A DNA stretch of 64,000 nucleotides. Origin: Candidatus Microthrix parvicella Bio17-1 (GTDB lineage: Bacteria > Actinomycetota > Acidimicrobiia > Acidimicrobiales > Microtrichaceae). Position 1 is the stretch's first letter; every line of letters starts with the position of its first letter. Under the pieces are notes generated by a model that had not been told where the DNA came from, ran no database searches, and saw only the letters and a list, made by a program, of their open reading frames with translations. The stretch is taken from contig NZ_AMPG01000001.1 in NCBI RefSeq assembly GCF_000299415.1, positions 372,001-436,000 on the forward strand, read 5' to 3'. Positions 34,178 to 43,318 of this stretch are shown here, one piece after another. A program made the position numbers and the translations under genes.

Positions 34178-36049
34178 ATGACTCCCCCGCCCAACGCCCC
34201 TGCCGACACCGACGCTCTCGACACCGCCGAGGCAGCCGAAGCCGACCTCACCGCCGCCGATCTCACTGCTGCGGACGTTGCCTGGGAACTCGACGACCTG
34301 CTCGACGGCACCACCACCGACGACCTGATGGCACGCGCCGCCAAAGTGACCGACGAGGTTGCCGCAGCCCGAGGCACGGTCGGTGATTTGGATGCCGCCG
34401 GGCTGGCCACGCTGATGCACCGGCTGGGCGACCTCCACGATCTGCTCGGTCGAGCCGGCTCGTACGTGGGGCTGAGGTTGGCCGAGAACAGCCTCGATCC
34501 CGAACGTGGCGCCGCCATGGCAAATCTGTCCGAGGCCGCCACCGAGCTGTCAACCAAGTTGGTGTTCTTCGAGCTGGAATGGGCAGCGGTGCCCGACGAG
34601 CAGGCCGAGGCGTTGCTGGCCGACCCGGCGCTGGACTTCTGCGCCCATCACCTGCGCACCATGCGTCGCTACCGCGATCACCTGATGAGCGAGGCCGAAG
34701 AGCAGGTGCTGACCGAAACATCGGTCAGCGGCGCCGCCGCCTGGGTGCGCCTCTTCGACGAACAGACCTCGGCCATCGAGGTGGCGATGCCCGAATCATC
34801 ACCAGGTGGTGCGCGCACCGCATCGCTGGAGGAGGGTCTGTCGTTGCTGCAGCACCCCGACCGTGCCGTGCGGGCCGACGCCGCCGAGGCCGTTTCGGAC
34901 GCGCTGGAGCCCGGGCTGCGGACCCGGGCCTACATCTACAACACGCTGCTACTCGACAAGTCGGTGCAGGACCGGCTGCGTTCGTACCCAAGCTGGCTGT
35001 CCAGCCGCAACCTGGCCAACGAGGCCTCCGACGAGTCGGTGGCCGCCCTGATCGAGGCGGTGGTGGCCCGCTACGACCTGCCCCGACGCTGGTATTCGTT
35101 GAAGGCCCAGGTGTTGGGCCTGGACCGGTTGGCCGATTACGACCGTTCGGCCTCGGTGGCCGAGAGCGACCGCAAGGTGGGCTGGAGCGAGGCCTCATCG
35201 CTGGTGATCGACGCCTACGACAGCTTCTCCCCCAGGCTGGCCGGCATCGTGCGAGAGTTCATCGACGGCAACTGGATCGACGCCCCGGTGCGTTCCGGCA
35301 AGCGACCGGGCGCCTTCTGCGCCTACACCGTGGCGAGCCACCACCCGTACCTGCTGTTGAACTGGACCGGCTCGAACCGGGATGTGCTGACGCTGGCACA
35401 CGAACTGGGGCACGGCATCCACGCCTACCTGGCCCGCCCCCAGGGCATCTTCGCCCAGGACACGCCACTGACGATGGCTGAGACCGCCTCGGTGTTCGGC
35501 GAGGCGGTGACCAACAATGCACTGCTCGCCCAACTGGACGACCCCAACGAACGCTTCGCCCTGCTGGCGTCCACGCTGGAGGACTCAATCGCCACCGTGT
35601 TCCGCCAGGTGGCGATGAGCCGCTTCGAAGCGGCGTGTCACACCCATCGACGAGACGTCGGCGAGCTGTCGGTGGACGACTTCGGTAACCACTGGGCCGA
35701 CACCCAAACCGAGCTGCTCGGGGACACCGTGGAGGTCACCGACGGCTACCGAAACTGGTGGAGCTATGTGCCCCACTTCATGGCCACCCCCGGATACGTC
35801 TACGCCTACGCGTTTGGCCAGCTCCTGGCGCTGTCGGTGTACGCCCGCTACCAGGCCGAGGGCGAGGCCTTCGTGCCCAGCTACCTGGACATGCTGGCCG
35901 CAGGCGGCTCGAAGAGCCCCGAAGACCTGGCCGCCATGGTGGGCTGCGACCTGACCGACCCGGGCTTCTGGGATGCCGGACTCGACATCGTGGCCGGGCA
36001 GTTGGACGCGGCCGAGGCCGCAGCGCGGGCGGCCGGACGTCTGTCGTAA
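34178..36049 (+). CDS. pepF: Oligoendopeptidase F (M3 family)
   Basis: A 623-residue metallopeptidase. The zinc motif HELGH is at residues 408-412 with the downstream Glu in MAETASVFGEA. The preceding part is the helical PepF substrate lid (LRTRAYIYNTLLLDKSVQDRLR). The N-terminus has an Ala/Asp-rich stretch of about 35 residues that looks disordered and contains a short repeat (DLTAADLTAADVA). It would degrade short peptides in the cytoplasm. Length fits PepF. Confidence 0.93.
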   Translation: MTPPPNAPADTDALDTAEAAEADLTAADLTAADVAWELDDLLDGTTTDDLMARAAKVTDEVAAARGTVGDLDAAGLATLMHRLGDLHDLLGRAGSYVGLRLAENSLDPERGAAMANLSEAATELSTKLVFFELEWAAVPDEQAEALLADPALDFCAHHLRTMRRYRDHLMSEAEEQVLTETSVSGAAAWVRLFDEQTSAIEVAMPESSPGGARTASLEEGLSLLQHPDRAVRADAAEAVSDALEPGLRTRAYIYNTLLLDKSVQDRLRSYPSWLSSRNLANEASDESVAALIEAVVARYDLPRRWYSLKAQVLGLDRLADYDRSASVAESDRKVGWSEASSLVIDAYDSFSPRLAGIVREFIDGNWIDAPVRSGKRPGAFCAYTVASHHPYLLLNWTGSNRDVLTLAHELGHGIHAYLARPQGIFAQDTPLTMAETASVFGEAVTNNALLAQLDDPNERFALLASTLEDSIATVFRQVAMSRFEAACHTHRRDVGELSVDDFGNHWADTQTELLGDTVEVTDGYRNWWSYVPHFMATPGYVYAYAFGQLLALSVYARYQAEGEAFVPSYLDMLAAGGSKSPEDLAAMVGCDLTDPGFWDAGLDIVAGQLDAAEAAARAAGRLS

Positions 36050-36165
36050 TCCGGCGAACCGGGGGTGCGAACGACGTTGGGTGCTCGTGGCCGGTGTTCC
36101 GCCAGACGCCACGTCGCCGGAGATATGGCAGGCACACGAATCGTTGAAGCCTGCTGCGCCGCTCC

Positions 36166-36612
36166 ATGGGCGTCGGCCTCGGGGCCGGGCCGACCGCGCT
36201 CACCGGGTGTGTCAAGCCCACGGCTCACGGCGACGGACCCGATGCGAACTCGCTGCCCGAGGTAGCAGGCGCCCAGCGGCCGGCCTACTGGGACGCTCCC
36301 AGCCACTGGATCGATGTGGCGCTCCCAACAGCCGTGTCCACCACTGCCGCCAACGAGATCAACCGCTCAGTAGAACTGACCGCTCTGATCCACGGCGGCT
36401 TCTGGAGAGACACCTATGGCGCCGACCTGATGAAGCCGTTGGCCTGCGACCTGCTGGAGCGGGGCCACCCGGTGGCCAACCTGGAGTATCGACGTCTCGG
36501 TGGCCGGCGTGCTGGATCTTCGAAGTGCGGCGTCCCAAGGGGTCGGCGGCGACACCACGCTGGATGCCATCGACGGCGCGTGACCGACTGGATCGACCGG
36601 ACCGTCGACTGA
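36166..36612 (+). pseudogene. Decayed alpha/beta-hydrolase (esterase) with internal deletion
   Basis: The frame from ATG 36166 encodes a lipoprotein-like start (TALTGC) and the oxyanion part of an alpha/beta-hydrolase, ALIHGGFWRDTYGADLMKPL and VANLEYRRLG. It then runs into arginine-rich nonsense until TGA 36612. In another frame from about 36500 the typical end of such enzymes appears (VAGVLDLRSAASQGVGG to TGA 36593). The nucleophile elbow and most of the body (about 100 residues) are missing. The gene looks broken by an internal deletion plus frame change. Confidence 0.6.
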
Positions 36613-36629
36613 GCCATCCAGCGCCCCGG

Positions 36630-37223
36630 TTAACGCCAACCGGTGGGTGGCCGGGTGATGACGCCGGTTCGGCGCTCGGCGTCGCGGAGCCGTTCATAGG
36701 GATTGCGTGCAGCACCGGTGGCCCCGCCGGGGTGAACCTCCACATGAAGGTGCGGATAGGCGTATGCCGCGTTGCCGGAACTGCCGACGTTACCCACCGG
36801 CCTTCCGGCCCAGACCCGGCCACCCTTGGCAACGCCGGCCGCATAGTTGTTCATGTGGCAATAGAGGTAGTAGCCGCCGTCATCGCCGCTGATTCCCAGG
36901 GAATGCCCGCAGCTGGACGAGTACACCCTGGTGGTGATGGTGCCCGACTCGATGGCCACCACCTTCTGTCCCCGAGTGGCCATCACGTCCACACCCTGGT
37001 GGCGACGGCTCCCACCTCCCCTGGAGAATCCGTAGTCGTTCTGGTAACGCACCGGGCCAACCACCGGAAACCGATCAAATCCATTGACGGCGTTGGTGGT
37101 TGTGACCGCCGAGTGAGGCGCAGCGACGCATCCGGCGGCGCCAAGCGCCACCGCAACAACAAGTCCGGCTGCAACCGAGCGCACGCGCGACGACAGGTCG
37201 GGGAAACGGGGAGACAGGTTCAT
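36630..37223 (-). CDS. M23-family peptidoglycan endopeptidase-like lipoprotein
   Basis: A 197-residue protein from the ATG at 37223. A signal sequence ends in LGAAGC (lipobox). The LytM/M23 fold has its zinc ligands in RRHQGVDVMA (H-x3-D) and YPHLHVEVHPGG (HxH). Such enzymes cut peptide cross-links in peptidoglycan during growth or division. Upstream lie three GT(G/A)ACGAT repeats that resemble MtrA boxes, and the adjacent two-component genes run the same way. Confidence 0.88.
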   Translation of the reverse strand: MNLSPRFPDLSSRVRSVAAGLVVAVALGAAGCVAAPHSAVTTTNAVNGFDRFPVVGPVRYQNDYGFSRGGGSRRHQGVDVMATRGQKVVAIESGTITTRVYSSSCGHSLGISGDDGGYYLYCHMNNYAAGVAKGGRVWAGRPVGNVGSSGNAAYAYPHLHVEVHPGGATGAARNPYERLRDAERRTGVITRPPTGWR

Positions 37224-37271
37224 GATCACGTGACAACGACTGATGGCGGGCAGGCACCCACACACGGATCA

Positions 37272-37310
37272 ATCGTTACCTCATCGTCACAATCACCAGC
37301 ATATCGTCAC
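37272..37310. promoter_or_regulatory. Candidate MtrA-like operator upstream of the M23 lipoprotein
   Basis: Read on the minus strand there are three copies of GT(G/A)ACGAT: 37303-37310, 37283-37290 and 37272-37279. The last two are separated by exactly three bases (GAG), the layout described for MtrA sites (8-bp direct repeats with a 3-bp gap). MtrA controls cell-wall hydrolases in other actinobacteria. The site ends about 50 bases before the gene start. Confidence 0.5.
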
Positions 37311-37374
37311 AATGGGGGGCTTACCGACACCCAACCGTCATACAAGGCAGGATGGCGGAGTGGAGGTCAAGGAG

Positions 37375-38775
37375 TCACTCCGGCTCGGGCTGGGCGAGCG
37401 GCAGCCTGACCTCGAAGCGGGCCCCGCCCAACTCGCTGTCGTCCAACTCCAGCGTGCCGCCGTGGCGAGCAACGATCCGACCGGCCAACGGCAGGCCCAG
37501 GCCGGCGCCCCCGCGATCTCGGCTGCGAGCCTCCTCCAACCGACCAAAGCGTTCGAAAACCATGTCCCGCTGTTCGGCGGGGATACCCGGCCCGTCGTCC
37601 TCGACCACCATTCGGGCGTAGTCCCCTTCGGTACCCACCGACACCCGCACCGTTTCCGAGGCGTGACGCCCGGCGTTCTCCACCAGGTTGCGCACCACGC
37701 TGGCCAACTGACCCGCATCGCCATGCACCCGGGCCGCACTCAAGCCCGACAGGTCCAGCCGCCGGCCCTTGAGGTGCCCAACCTGCTCGAGCACCAACTC
37801 GTCCAGATCGACCTCGGTGTCCGGTACCGGGCCGAACGCACCCTCCTCCAGGCGCGCCAGCGTGAACAGATCACCGACCAGGCGGTCCAGCCGTTCGCCC
37901 TGGGCCAACACGGTGACGCCGACCGACGACCAGTCGGCGGTGTCGGGATAGGCCAGCGCCGTCTCCACCTGGGCCCGGATTGCGGCGACCGGGCTGCGCA
38001 GTTCGTGTCCCGCATCGGACACGAACTGACGCTCCCGCTTCGAACTGGCCTCCAACCGATCCAACATGGCGTTCATGGTGACGGCCAGGTGTGCCACCTC
38101 GTCGTCGGTCGGCGGCACCGGCAGCCGCTCGTCGAGTGTCCGGGAGGTGATGTCCCCCACCCGGCGTCGTAGGTCGGCAACCGGCTCCAGGCTTCGACGG
38201 GTCATCACCCACGAGCCCATCCCGACGGCCACAAGCAACGACGGAACCACCACCCACAGCGCCAATCGGACCACCGCGACACTGCGGTTGACGTCACTCA
38301 GGCTGGTGGCCACCTGCACGATCAGTATGCCTTGTTCAGTCGGCACCCTCTTCGATTTCGTCACGAACTCTGATCGATCCACCTCGCGGGGAAGCTCCCG
38401 ACCCTGAAGCGCCAGCACCAGTGGGTCCCGCCCCGATTCCGGCACAACCATGCCCGGGGTCGGATACGGCTCGAAGGCCACCGCCGCCAGCGTGTCGCTG
38501 GGCCCTACGCCCAAGGGGGTCAAGAGCCTCACCGGAAGCGTCACCGCCTCCGAATTTTGAGCGAGGATCAATTGGGTGACCGATTTGGGCTCCTTCCTCG
38601 CAAAGTCCACATAAGCATCCAGCGCAACATCGTTCCTGCGGGCCACCTCGCTCACCAGTGCGCCGCGCAGCCAGAACAGCATCAGCCATGACAGCGCCAG
38701 CAACGCCACTGCCGAGGCCACCGTCACGGTGAGGGTCAGGCGACCTCGCACCGACATTCGTGACCAGGCGGTCAT
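37375..38775 (-). CDS. Two-component sensor histidine kinase
   Basis: A 466-residue membrane kinase. Two transmembrane helices (about residues 14-38 and 170-190) enclose a sensor domain of about 130 residues. A HAMP domain (about 192-245), the phospho-acceptor site DAGHELRSPVAAIR (near 258) and a HATPase_c domain follow with VRNLVENAGRHA (N box), VEDDGPGIP and GGAGLGLPLA. It starts three bases after the stop of the response regulator gene on the same strand. The signal is unknown. Confidence 0.92.
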   Translation of the reverse strand: MTAWSRMSVRGRLTLTVTVASAVALLALSWLMLFWLRGALVSEVARRNDVALDAYVDFARKEPKSVTQLILAQNSEAVTLPVRLLTPLGVGPSDTLAAVAFEPYPTPGMVVPESGRDPLVLALQGRELPREVDRSEFVTKSKRVPTEQGILIVQVATSLSDVNRSVAVVRLALWVVVPSLLVAVGMGSWVMTRRSLEPVADLRRRVGDITSRTLDERLPVPPTDDEVAHLAVTMNAMLDRLEASSKRERQFVSDAGHELRSPVAAIRAQVETALAYPDTADWSSVGVTVLAQGERLDRLVGDLFTLARLEEGAFGPVPDTEVDLDELVLEQVGHLKGRRLDLSGLSAARVHGDAGQLASVVRNLVENAGRHASETVRVSVGTEGDYARMVVEDDGPGIPAEQRDMVFERFGRLEEARSRDRGGAGLGLPLAGRIVARHGGTLELDDSELGGARFEVRLPLAQPEPE

Positions 38776-38778
38776 GGC

Positions 38779-39498
38779 CTACCCCCCGGAGGTGTCGGCA
38801 TGTGCCGGGGGCTTGCCCAGGATGTACCCCGACCCGCGAATCGTGCGCAGATCCTCGCGGTCGAACGGCCGGTCGATCTTGCGCCGCAGGTAGCCCACGT
38901 ACACCTCGACCACGTTGGGGTCACCGGCGAAATCCTGGCCCCACACCTGCTCCAGCAGCTCGCGCTTGGGCACCGCTTCGCCGGCACGGCGCATCAGCAC
39001 CTCCAACAACCCGTACTCCCGAGGCGACAGCGAGATGTCGGTTCCATCGCGGCGCACCTTGCGACCCACGGGGTCCAGTTCCAGGTCGCCCACGATCACC
39101 GGTGCCAGCGCACCCTCGTTCACCCGACGGGTCAGCGCTCGCAGCCTGGCGATCAACACCACGTAGCTGAAGGGCTTGCGCAGGAAGTCGTCGGCGCCGG
39201 TATCGAGCGCCTCGGCCTCGTCGTACTCGCCTTCTTTGGCCGTCAGCATGAGGATTGGCGTCCACACGCCCGCCTCCCGCAGAGATCGGCACACCTGGAA
39301 ACCGTTCATGCCCGGAAGCAGGATGTCCAACACGATGGCGTCATAGGTGGCCGAACGGGCACGTTCGTAGCCGTCCTTGCCGTCGTTGGTGACGTCGACG
39401 TCGAACCCCTCCTCCCTCAATCCGTGGGCAACCGCCGCGGCCAGCTCTACTTCGTCGTCAACTACCAGTACTCGCACCGCACCATTGTTACCCGTCAT
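38779..39498 (-). CDS. OmpR-family response regulator
   Basis: A 239-residue protein from an ATG at 39498. The receiver domain shows VLVVDDEVELA, the phospho-acceptor in AIVLDILLPGMNG, MLTAKEG and FLRKPFSYV. A winged-helix output domain follows (LSPREYGLLEVLMRRAGEAV and VYVGYLRRKIDRPF). It is the first gene of a pair with the kinase at 37375. Targets are not known, but candidate MtrA-like boxes lie just beyond the kinase gene. Confidence 0.93.
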   Translation of the reverse strand: MTGNNGAVRVLVVDDEVELAAAVAHGLREEGFDVDVTNDGKDGYERARSATYDAIVLDILLPGMNGFQVCRSLREAGVWTPILMLTAKEGEYDEAEALDTGADDFLRKPFSYVVLIARLRALTRRVNEGALAPVIVGDLELDPVGRKVRRDGTDISLSPREYGLLEVLMRRAGEAVPKRELLEQVWGQDFAGDPNVVEVYVGYLRRKIDRPFDREDLRTIRGSGYILGKPPAHADTSGG

Positions 39499-39567
39499 GG
39501 CATTGCCGGCGCGTTCCATCGGGGACCAACCTGAGAACACATCTGTGGCGGCACCTGCGGCGACCGG

Positions 39568-41247
39568 TCAGTCGTAGGTGGCCTCGACGCCCCAGTGCCC
39601 GGCCTCCACGGTGTAGAGCCGGGCCACGCCATCGGCGGTCACCGCCTGGATACGGGCCCGACGGCGTCCTTCGGTGGCGTCCCACCACCGCTCATCGATG
39701 GGCCACGGCCCGGCCCACGCTGTGATCTCCAACCGCACGCCACCCACCTCCGCCGCCTGCGGTGGCGCGCTCAACTGCCCCCTACCGCTGACCCCCACCA
39801 ACCGACCCTCGCCATCGATCACCCGGGTGGGCAGCGGTGGGTCGTGCACCACCGCAGGGGCGGGTGCCGGAAGCCGGCCGGGCCACGGGCTGGGAGTGCT
39901 GGACCGGGCGGGCACACCGGCCGCAGCGCCGCCGTCCAGCCGGGTGTCGTAGGGCACCAGCGCCACCCCCTCCCCCGGCGCCCGACCGCCGGCGGGCTCC
40001 AACATCAGCACCGCATCGGCACCCAGTAGGCCCTCCACCCGGGCCAGCGCACGACGGGCTCGTTCCGACGCCGAGTCGCGGCCACCCCAAAAACCCAGCT
40101 GCCGGCCGGTGGCCGCCACCACCCGGTCGGGCACCAGCTCGAGACGCACCACCCCACCCTGGAGGCGTTCGGCCAACGGTACGCGATGGGCCGGACTGCC
40201 CCCTGCACCCCTTCCTGACAGCCAGCCCTCCAGCTGCCAGCGCAGGCGTTGGGCCACCCCGGTGGCGCTCAGCACCCCCTCGTGACGCCAGCATCGCTCG
40301 ATGCGCTCGCCGTGCTCGGTCTCGGCGATCACCACCACCGACTCGCACGCCAGGCCCCGGGCGGTCAGCGCGCCGTGGAACTCCTCGGCCAGGGCCCGCA
40401 CCACGAACGCTGCCGCATCCACCCGCTCGGCGGGCGGGTCCAGTTCTCGCATCACCCGCAGATCGACGGGGGGCTCGACAGCGTCAGTGGGCACGTCGTC
40501 GTCGCCCCAGGCCAGGCGCCAGGCGTCCAGACCCGCTGCGCCGAAGCGCCCGGCCACATCCGCCGGATCCAGCGCTGCGAAGGCCCCCAGGGTGCGCAAG
40601 CCCAGGCGTTCCAACAGGTCGACCAACTCCTCCCGGCGGGCATCATCGCGACGCAGTTGGGCCACCGGTAGCTCGGCCAGGAATGCCGGCGTGGTGCCGG
40701 GTCGAACAATCAGCGGGCCATCGACGGCGCGCCGGGCGGCCGTGCGTGCGGCAAAGGCCCCCTCGGCCACGCCCACCCTGACCGCCCCTTCGAACAGCTT
40801 CGACCCATCGGACATCGCCTCAGTCGTGAGTTGCAGCACCCGGGTCACGAGCTCTTCGTCACCCCCGAGATGACGGGCCGGTGGTCCGGCAGGAAACGAC
40901 GCCCGACCCGGCCGGTGCAGTTCGATCCTGGGCGTCACCGCGTCGAGCGCCCGAACCACCGGTTCGAATGCTCGGGCCTCACGAGCGGGGTCACGATCGA
41001 GCAGCCGCACCTCGGGACAGCGCGCCTGAGCCTCACGGCGACGGAGGCCGATCGCCACGCCGTCGCGCCGTGCCGCCTGGTTGGCCGCAACCACCCGGTT
41101 GGCTGCGAGCACCACCGACGGCTGATCGGACGGTACCCCCCATGCAACCACCGCCCAATCAGGGCACCACAACGACAGCATCCGCTCGGGCCCCCGGTGA
41201 GGTCCAGCCGGTTTCGCCACCTGCGGGCCGTTCGACAACCTCGACAT
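39568..41247 (-). CDS. imuB: ImuB, inactive Y-family polymerase-like mutasome adaptor
   Basis: A 559-residue protein from ATG 41247. The N-terminal part is Y-family-like (MLSLWCPDWAVVAWG; AANQAARRDGVAIGLRRREA), without the catalytic acidic residues expected in active Y polymerases. A probable beta-clamp motif QLGFWG is near residue 383, comparable to the QLPLWG I recall in mycobacterial ImuB. The C-terminal part ends with a segment that binds partners in known systems. It recruits DnaE2 to the clamp. It is 10 bases downstream of imuA', in one operon. Confidence 0.9.
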   Translation of the reverse strand: MSRLSNGPQVAKPAGPHRGPERMLSLWCPDWAVVAWGVPSDQPSVVLAANRVVAANQAARRDGVAIGLRRREAQARCPEVRLLDRDPAREARAFEPVVRALDAVTPRIELHRPGRASFPAGPPARHLGGDEELVTRVLQLTTEAMSDGSKLFEGAVRVGVAEGAFAARTAARRAVDGPLIVRPGTTPAFLAELPVAQLRRDDARREELVDLLERLGLRTLGAFAALDPADVAGRFGAAGLDAWRLAWGDDDVPTDAVEPPVDLRVMRELDPPAERVDAAAFVVRALAEEFHGALTARGLACESVVVIAETEHGERIERCWRHEGVLSATGVAQRLRWQLEGWLSGRGAGGSPAHRVPLAERLQGGVVRLELVPDRVVAATGRQLGFWGGRDSASERARRALARVEGLLGADAVLMLEPAGGRAPGEGVALVPYDTRLDGGAAAGVPARSSTPSPWPGRLPAPAPAVVHDPPLPTRVIDGEGRLVGVSGRGQLSAPPQAAEVGGVRLEITAWAGPWPIDERWWDATEGRRRARIQAVTADGVARLYTVEAGHWGVEATYD

Positions 41248-41257
41248 GGCGGCAGCC

Positions 41258-42190
41258 TCAGCCGGTGCCGGTGGGACGCAACGCCACCACCGGGGCAAGC
41301 CGACCGACGGCCGCGTGAGCGACCCGCCCGTCGGCGCCGACCAGGCCCTCGCGTTCGAGCCCACTCAGTTCGCCCGGCTCGGGTACCCGCACTCGACCCT
41401 GCACATCAGGCAACCAGAGCAGGCTTCGGCCCCCGCCACTGGACTGTCGGCGACCGCCCACAACCACCTCCACCAGCCGACCGGCCAGATGGCCCCAGCC
41501 CTGCCCCAGCCCACTCCACTGGAGGGTGCGGGCATGAAGCGACAGCTCGACACCCTCCCAGCGATCATCCGAAGCAGCGGTGAGACCACGCCGCCCCACC
41601 TCTCGGGTGACCGCCCCCTGAGCGACCCTCCGGGCGTGTTGAGGCTGTACCCGGATCAACACGCTGCCCCGCTCCCGCGCCCGTGCCCGCAGCCGGCGCA
41701 CCGCCGAGGCCGCCAGCACCACCTCGGGCCCCACCAGCACCACGTCGGCGGCATCGACCAGGGCCGCCATCACCTCGGTGGCCCGCGACCGCTCGGTCAG
41801 CCGGACGACCACCGACCGCTCGGCCACCACACCCAACGCCAGCGCCGCCTCCCAGTTGAACTCGGCCATCCCCACGGCCACCACCCACGAACCGGCCTTG
41901 CTCGCCTCCACCGCCAACAAGGCGGCCAACGACAACGCACCACACCGCCCTCCCACCGAGACGGTGGAACCGCGGGACGGCCCACCGGCGGGCAGCATCT
42001 GGGCCAGCGCCGGCACCACCGGCAACCGCTGCTGGGATGCCAGGCTGACCGGGGCCAGCCCCGCCGCCAGCTGTCGCACGCGGGCCCGCCGCTCCGCCGG
42101 GTCCTCGATTCGGGTTGCCAACGCTGGGATCGACAGGTCGTGTGGGAGCGCAAGGGCCATCGCCACAGCATCGAACACTCGTTCGTTCAT
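41258..42190 (-). CDS. imuA: ImuA' RecA-like mutasome protein
   Basis: Up to 310 residues from ATG 42190. A RecA-like fold is suggested by STVSVGGRCGALSLAALLA (in the place of the P-loop but without GKT) and strands ADVVLVGPEVVLAA. Adjacent imuB and the SOS box identify it as ImuA'. The LexA box (42172-42185) lies inside codons two to six if 42190 is the start. An ATG at 42160 would place the box just upstream, so the true start may be there (300 residues). Confidence 0.85.
   Translation of the reverse strand: MNERVFDAVAMALALPHDLSIPALATRIEDPAERRARVRQLAAGLAPVSLASQQRLPVVPALAQMLPAGGPSRGSTVSVGGRCGALSLAALLAVEASKAGSWVVAVGMAEFNWEAALALGVVAERSVVVRLTERSRATEVMAALVDAADVVLVGPEVVLAASAVRRLRARARERGSVLIRVQPQHARRVAQGAVTREVGRRGLTAASDDRWEGVELSLHARTLQWSGLGQGWGHLAGRLVEVVVGGRRQSSGGGRSLLWLPDVQGRVRVPEPGELSGLEREGLVGADGRVAHAAVGRLAPVVALRPTGTG
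42172..42185. promoter_or_regulatory. LexA (SOS) box at the imuA' start
   Basis: CGAACACTCGTTCG matches CGAAC-N4-GTTCG exactly. It overlaps the first codons of imuA' as annotated and lies 41 bases from the divergent oxygenase gene at 42226, so LexA could affect both. Confidence 0.85.
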
Positions 42191-42225
42191 GTCAATGGCC
42201 GCTGTCCACCGGCAAGACTGAGGGC

Positions 42226-43290
42226 GTGAATGTTCCGCCGTTGGTCGACATCGGCCCGCTGATGAGTGCCTCACACGGGTCACCGGTGAGTCCGGCCCGG
42301 CGACAGGTGTCCGACGCGCTGAACGAGGCATGTGGCACCTGGGGTTTCTTCCGAATCACCGGCCACGGCATCGACCCGGCTTTGTTGCGCAAACTCGACG
42401 GGCAGGCCCGCAACTTCTTTGCCCGCAGCGACGAGGAGAAGTCCCAGGTGGCCATGGCCAAGGCCGGGTCGGCCTGGCGGGGCTGGTTTCCGGTGGGTGC
42501 CGAGCTGACCTCGGGTCGACCCGACCGGAAGGAGGGGCTCTATATCGGCACCGAGTTGCCGTCGGACGATCCGCGGGTGCTGGCGCAGCTCCCTCTGCAC
42601 GGCCCCAACCTGTTTCCGGACCACCCCGATGGGCTCGGCCCGGCAGCGATCGACTGGATGGAGGCCGTCACCGAGGTGGGCCACGCCATCATGTCGGGCC
42701 TGGCCATCGCGCTCGGGCTCGATCCCCACTGGTTCGCCACACACCTGACCGCCGACCCCACCGTGTTGTTTCGCATCTTCCGATATCCCCCCGACACGCG
42801 ACCGCCTGACGGCCCAGCGCCCGCTACCGATGCCGATGCGCATCCGAACGCTGCGACGCCCCCTGCCTGGGGCGTCGCAGAGCACACCGACTACGGGCTG
42901 CTCACGCTGCTGGCCCAAGACGACAGCGGCGGTCTGGAGGTTCGAGTGGCCGACGGTTGGGTGAAGGTCCCCGCCGAGCCCGGCGTAATGGTGTGCAACC
43001 TGGGGGACATGCTGGAGGCGATCACCGCCGGCCGCTATCGCTCGACGCTGCACCGCGTCCGAAACACCAGCGGCCGCAGCCGACTGTCGTTCCCGCTGTT
43101 CTTCGACCCGTCCTGGGATGCCCAGGTGCGCCCGCTACCGATCACCGCCGACGATCCGGCGACACCCCCCACCACCTCAGCCCGTTGGGACGGCGCCGAT
43201 CCGGCCGCCTGGTCCGGCACCTACGGCCAGTACCTCACCGCCAAGGTGGCGCGGGTGTTTCCCGAACTCTTCAGCTCGGTCGGTCCCTGA
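42226..43290 (+). CDS. Isopenicillin N synthase-like 2OG-Fe(II) oxygenase
   Basis: A 354-residue protein from GTG 42226. It has the DIOX_N part (PLVDIGPLM ... GTWGFFRITGHGID) and the 2OG-FeII domain with the HxD...H triad: EHTDYGLLTLLAQD (His, Asp), then STLHRVRN (His) with RLSFPLFFDPSWD for the cosubstrate. Family members oxidise gibberellins, flavonoids or peptides. No biosynthetic cluster is around it, so the substrate is unknown. It is divergent from imuA'. Confidence 0.88.
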   Translation: MNVPPLVDIGPLMSASHGSPVSPARRQVSDALNEACGTWGFFRITGHGIDPALLRKLDGQARNFFARSDEEKSQVAMAKAGSAWRGWFPVGAELTSGRPDRKEGLYIGTELPSDDPRVLAQLPLHGPNLFPDHPDGLGPAAIDWMEAVTEVGHAIMSGLAIALGLDPHWFATHLTADPTVLFRIFRYPPDTRPPDGPAPATDADAHPNAATPPAWGVAEHTDYGLLTLLAQDDSGGLEVRVADGWVKVPAEPGVMVCNLGDMLEAITAGRYRSTLHRVRNTSGRSRLSFPLFFDPSWDAQVRPLPITADDPATPPTTSARWDGADPAAWSGTYGQYLTAKVARVFPELFSSVGP

Positions 43291-43318
43291 GACCAGGCCG
43301 TCCCGACCGCCTCACCCG

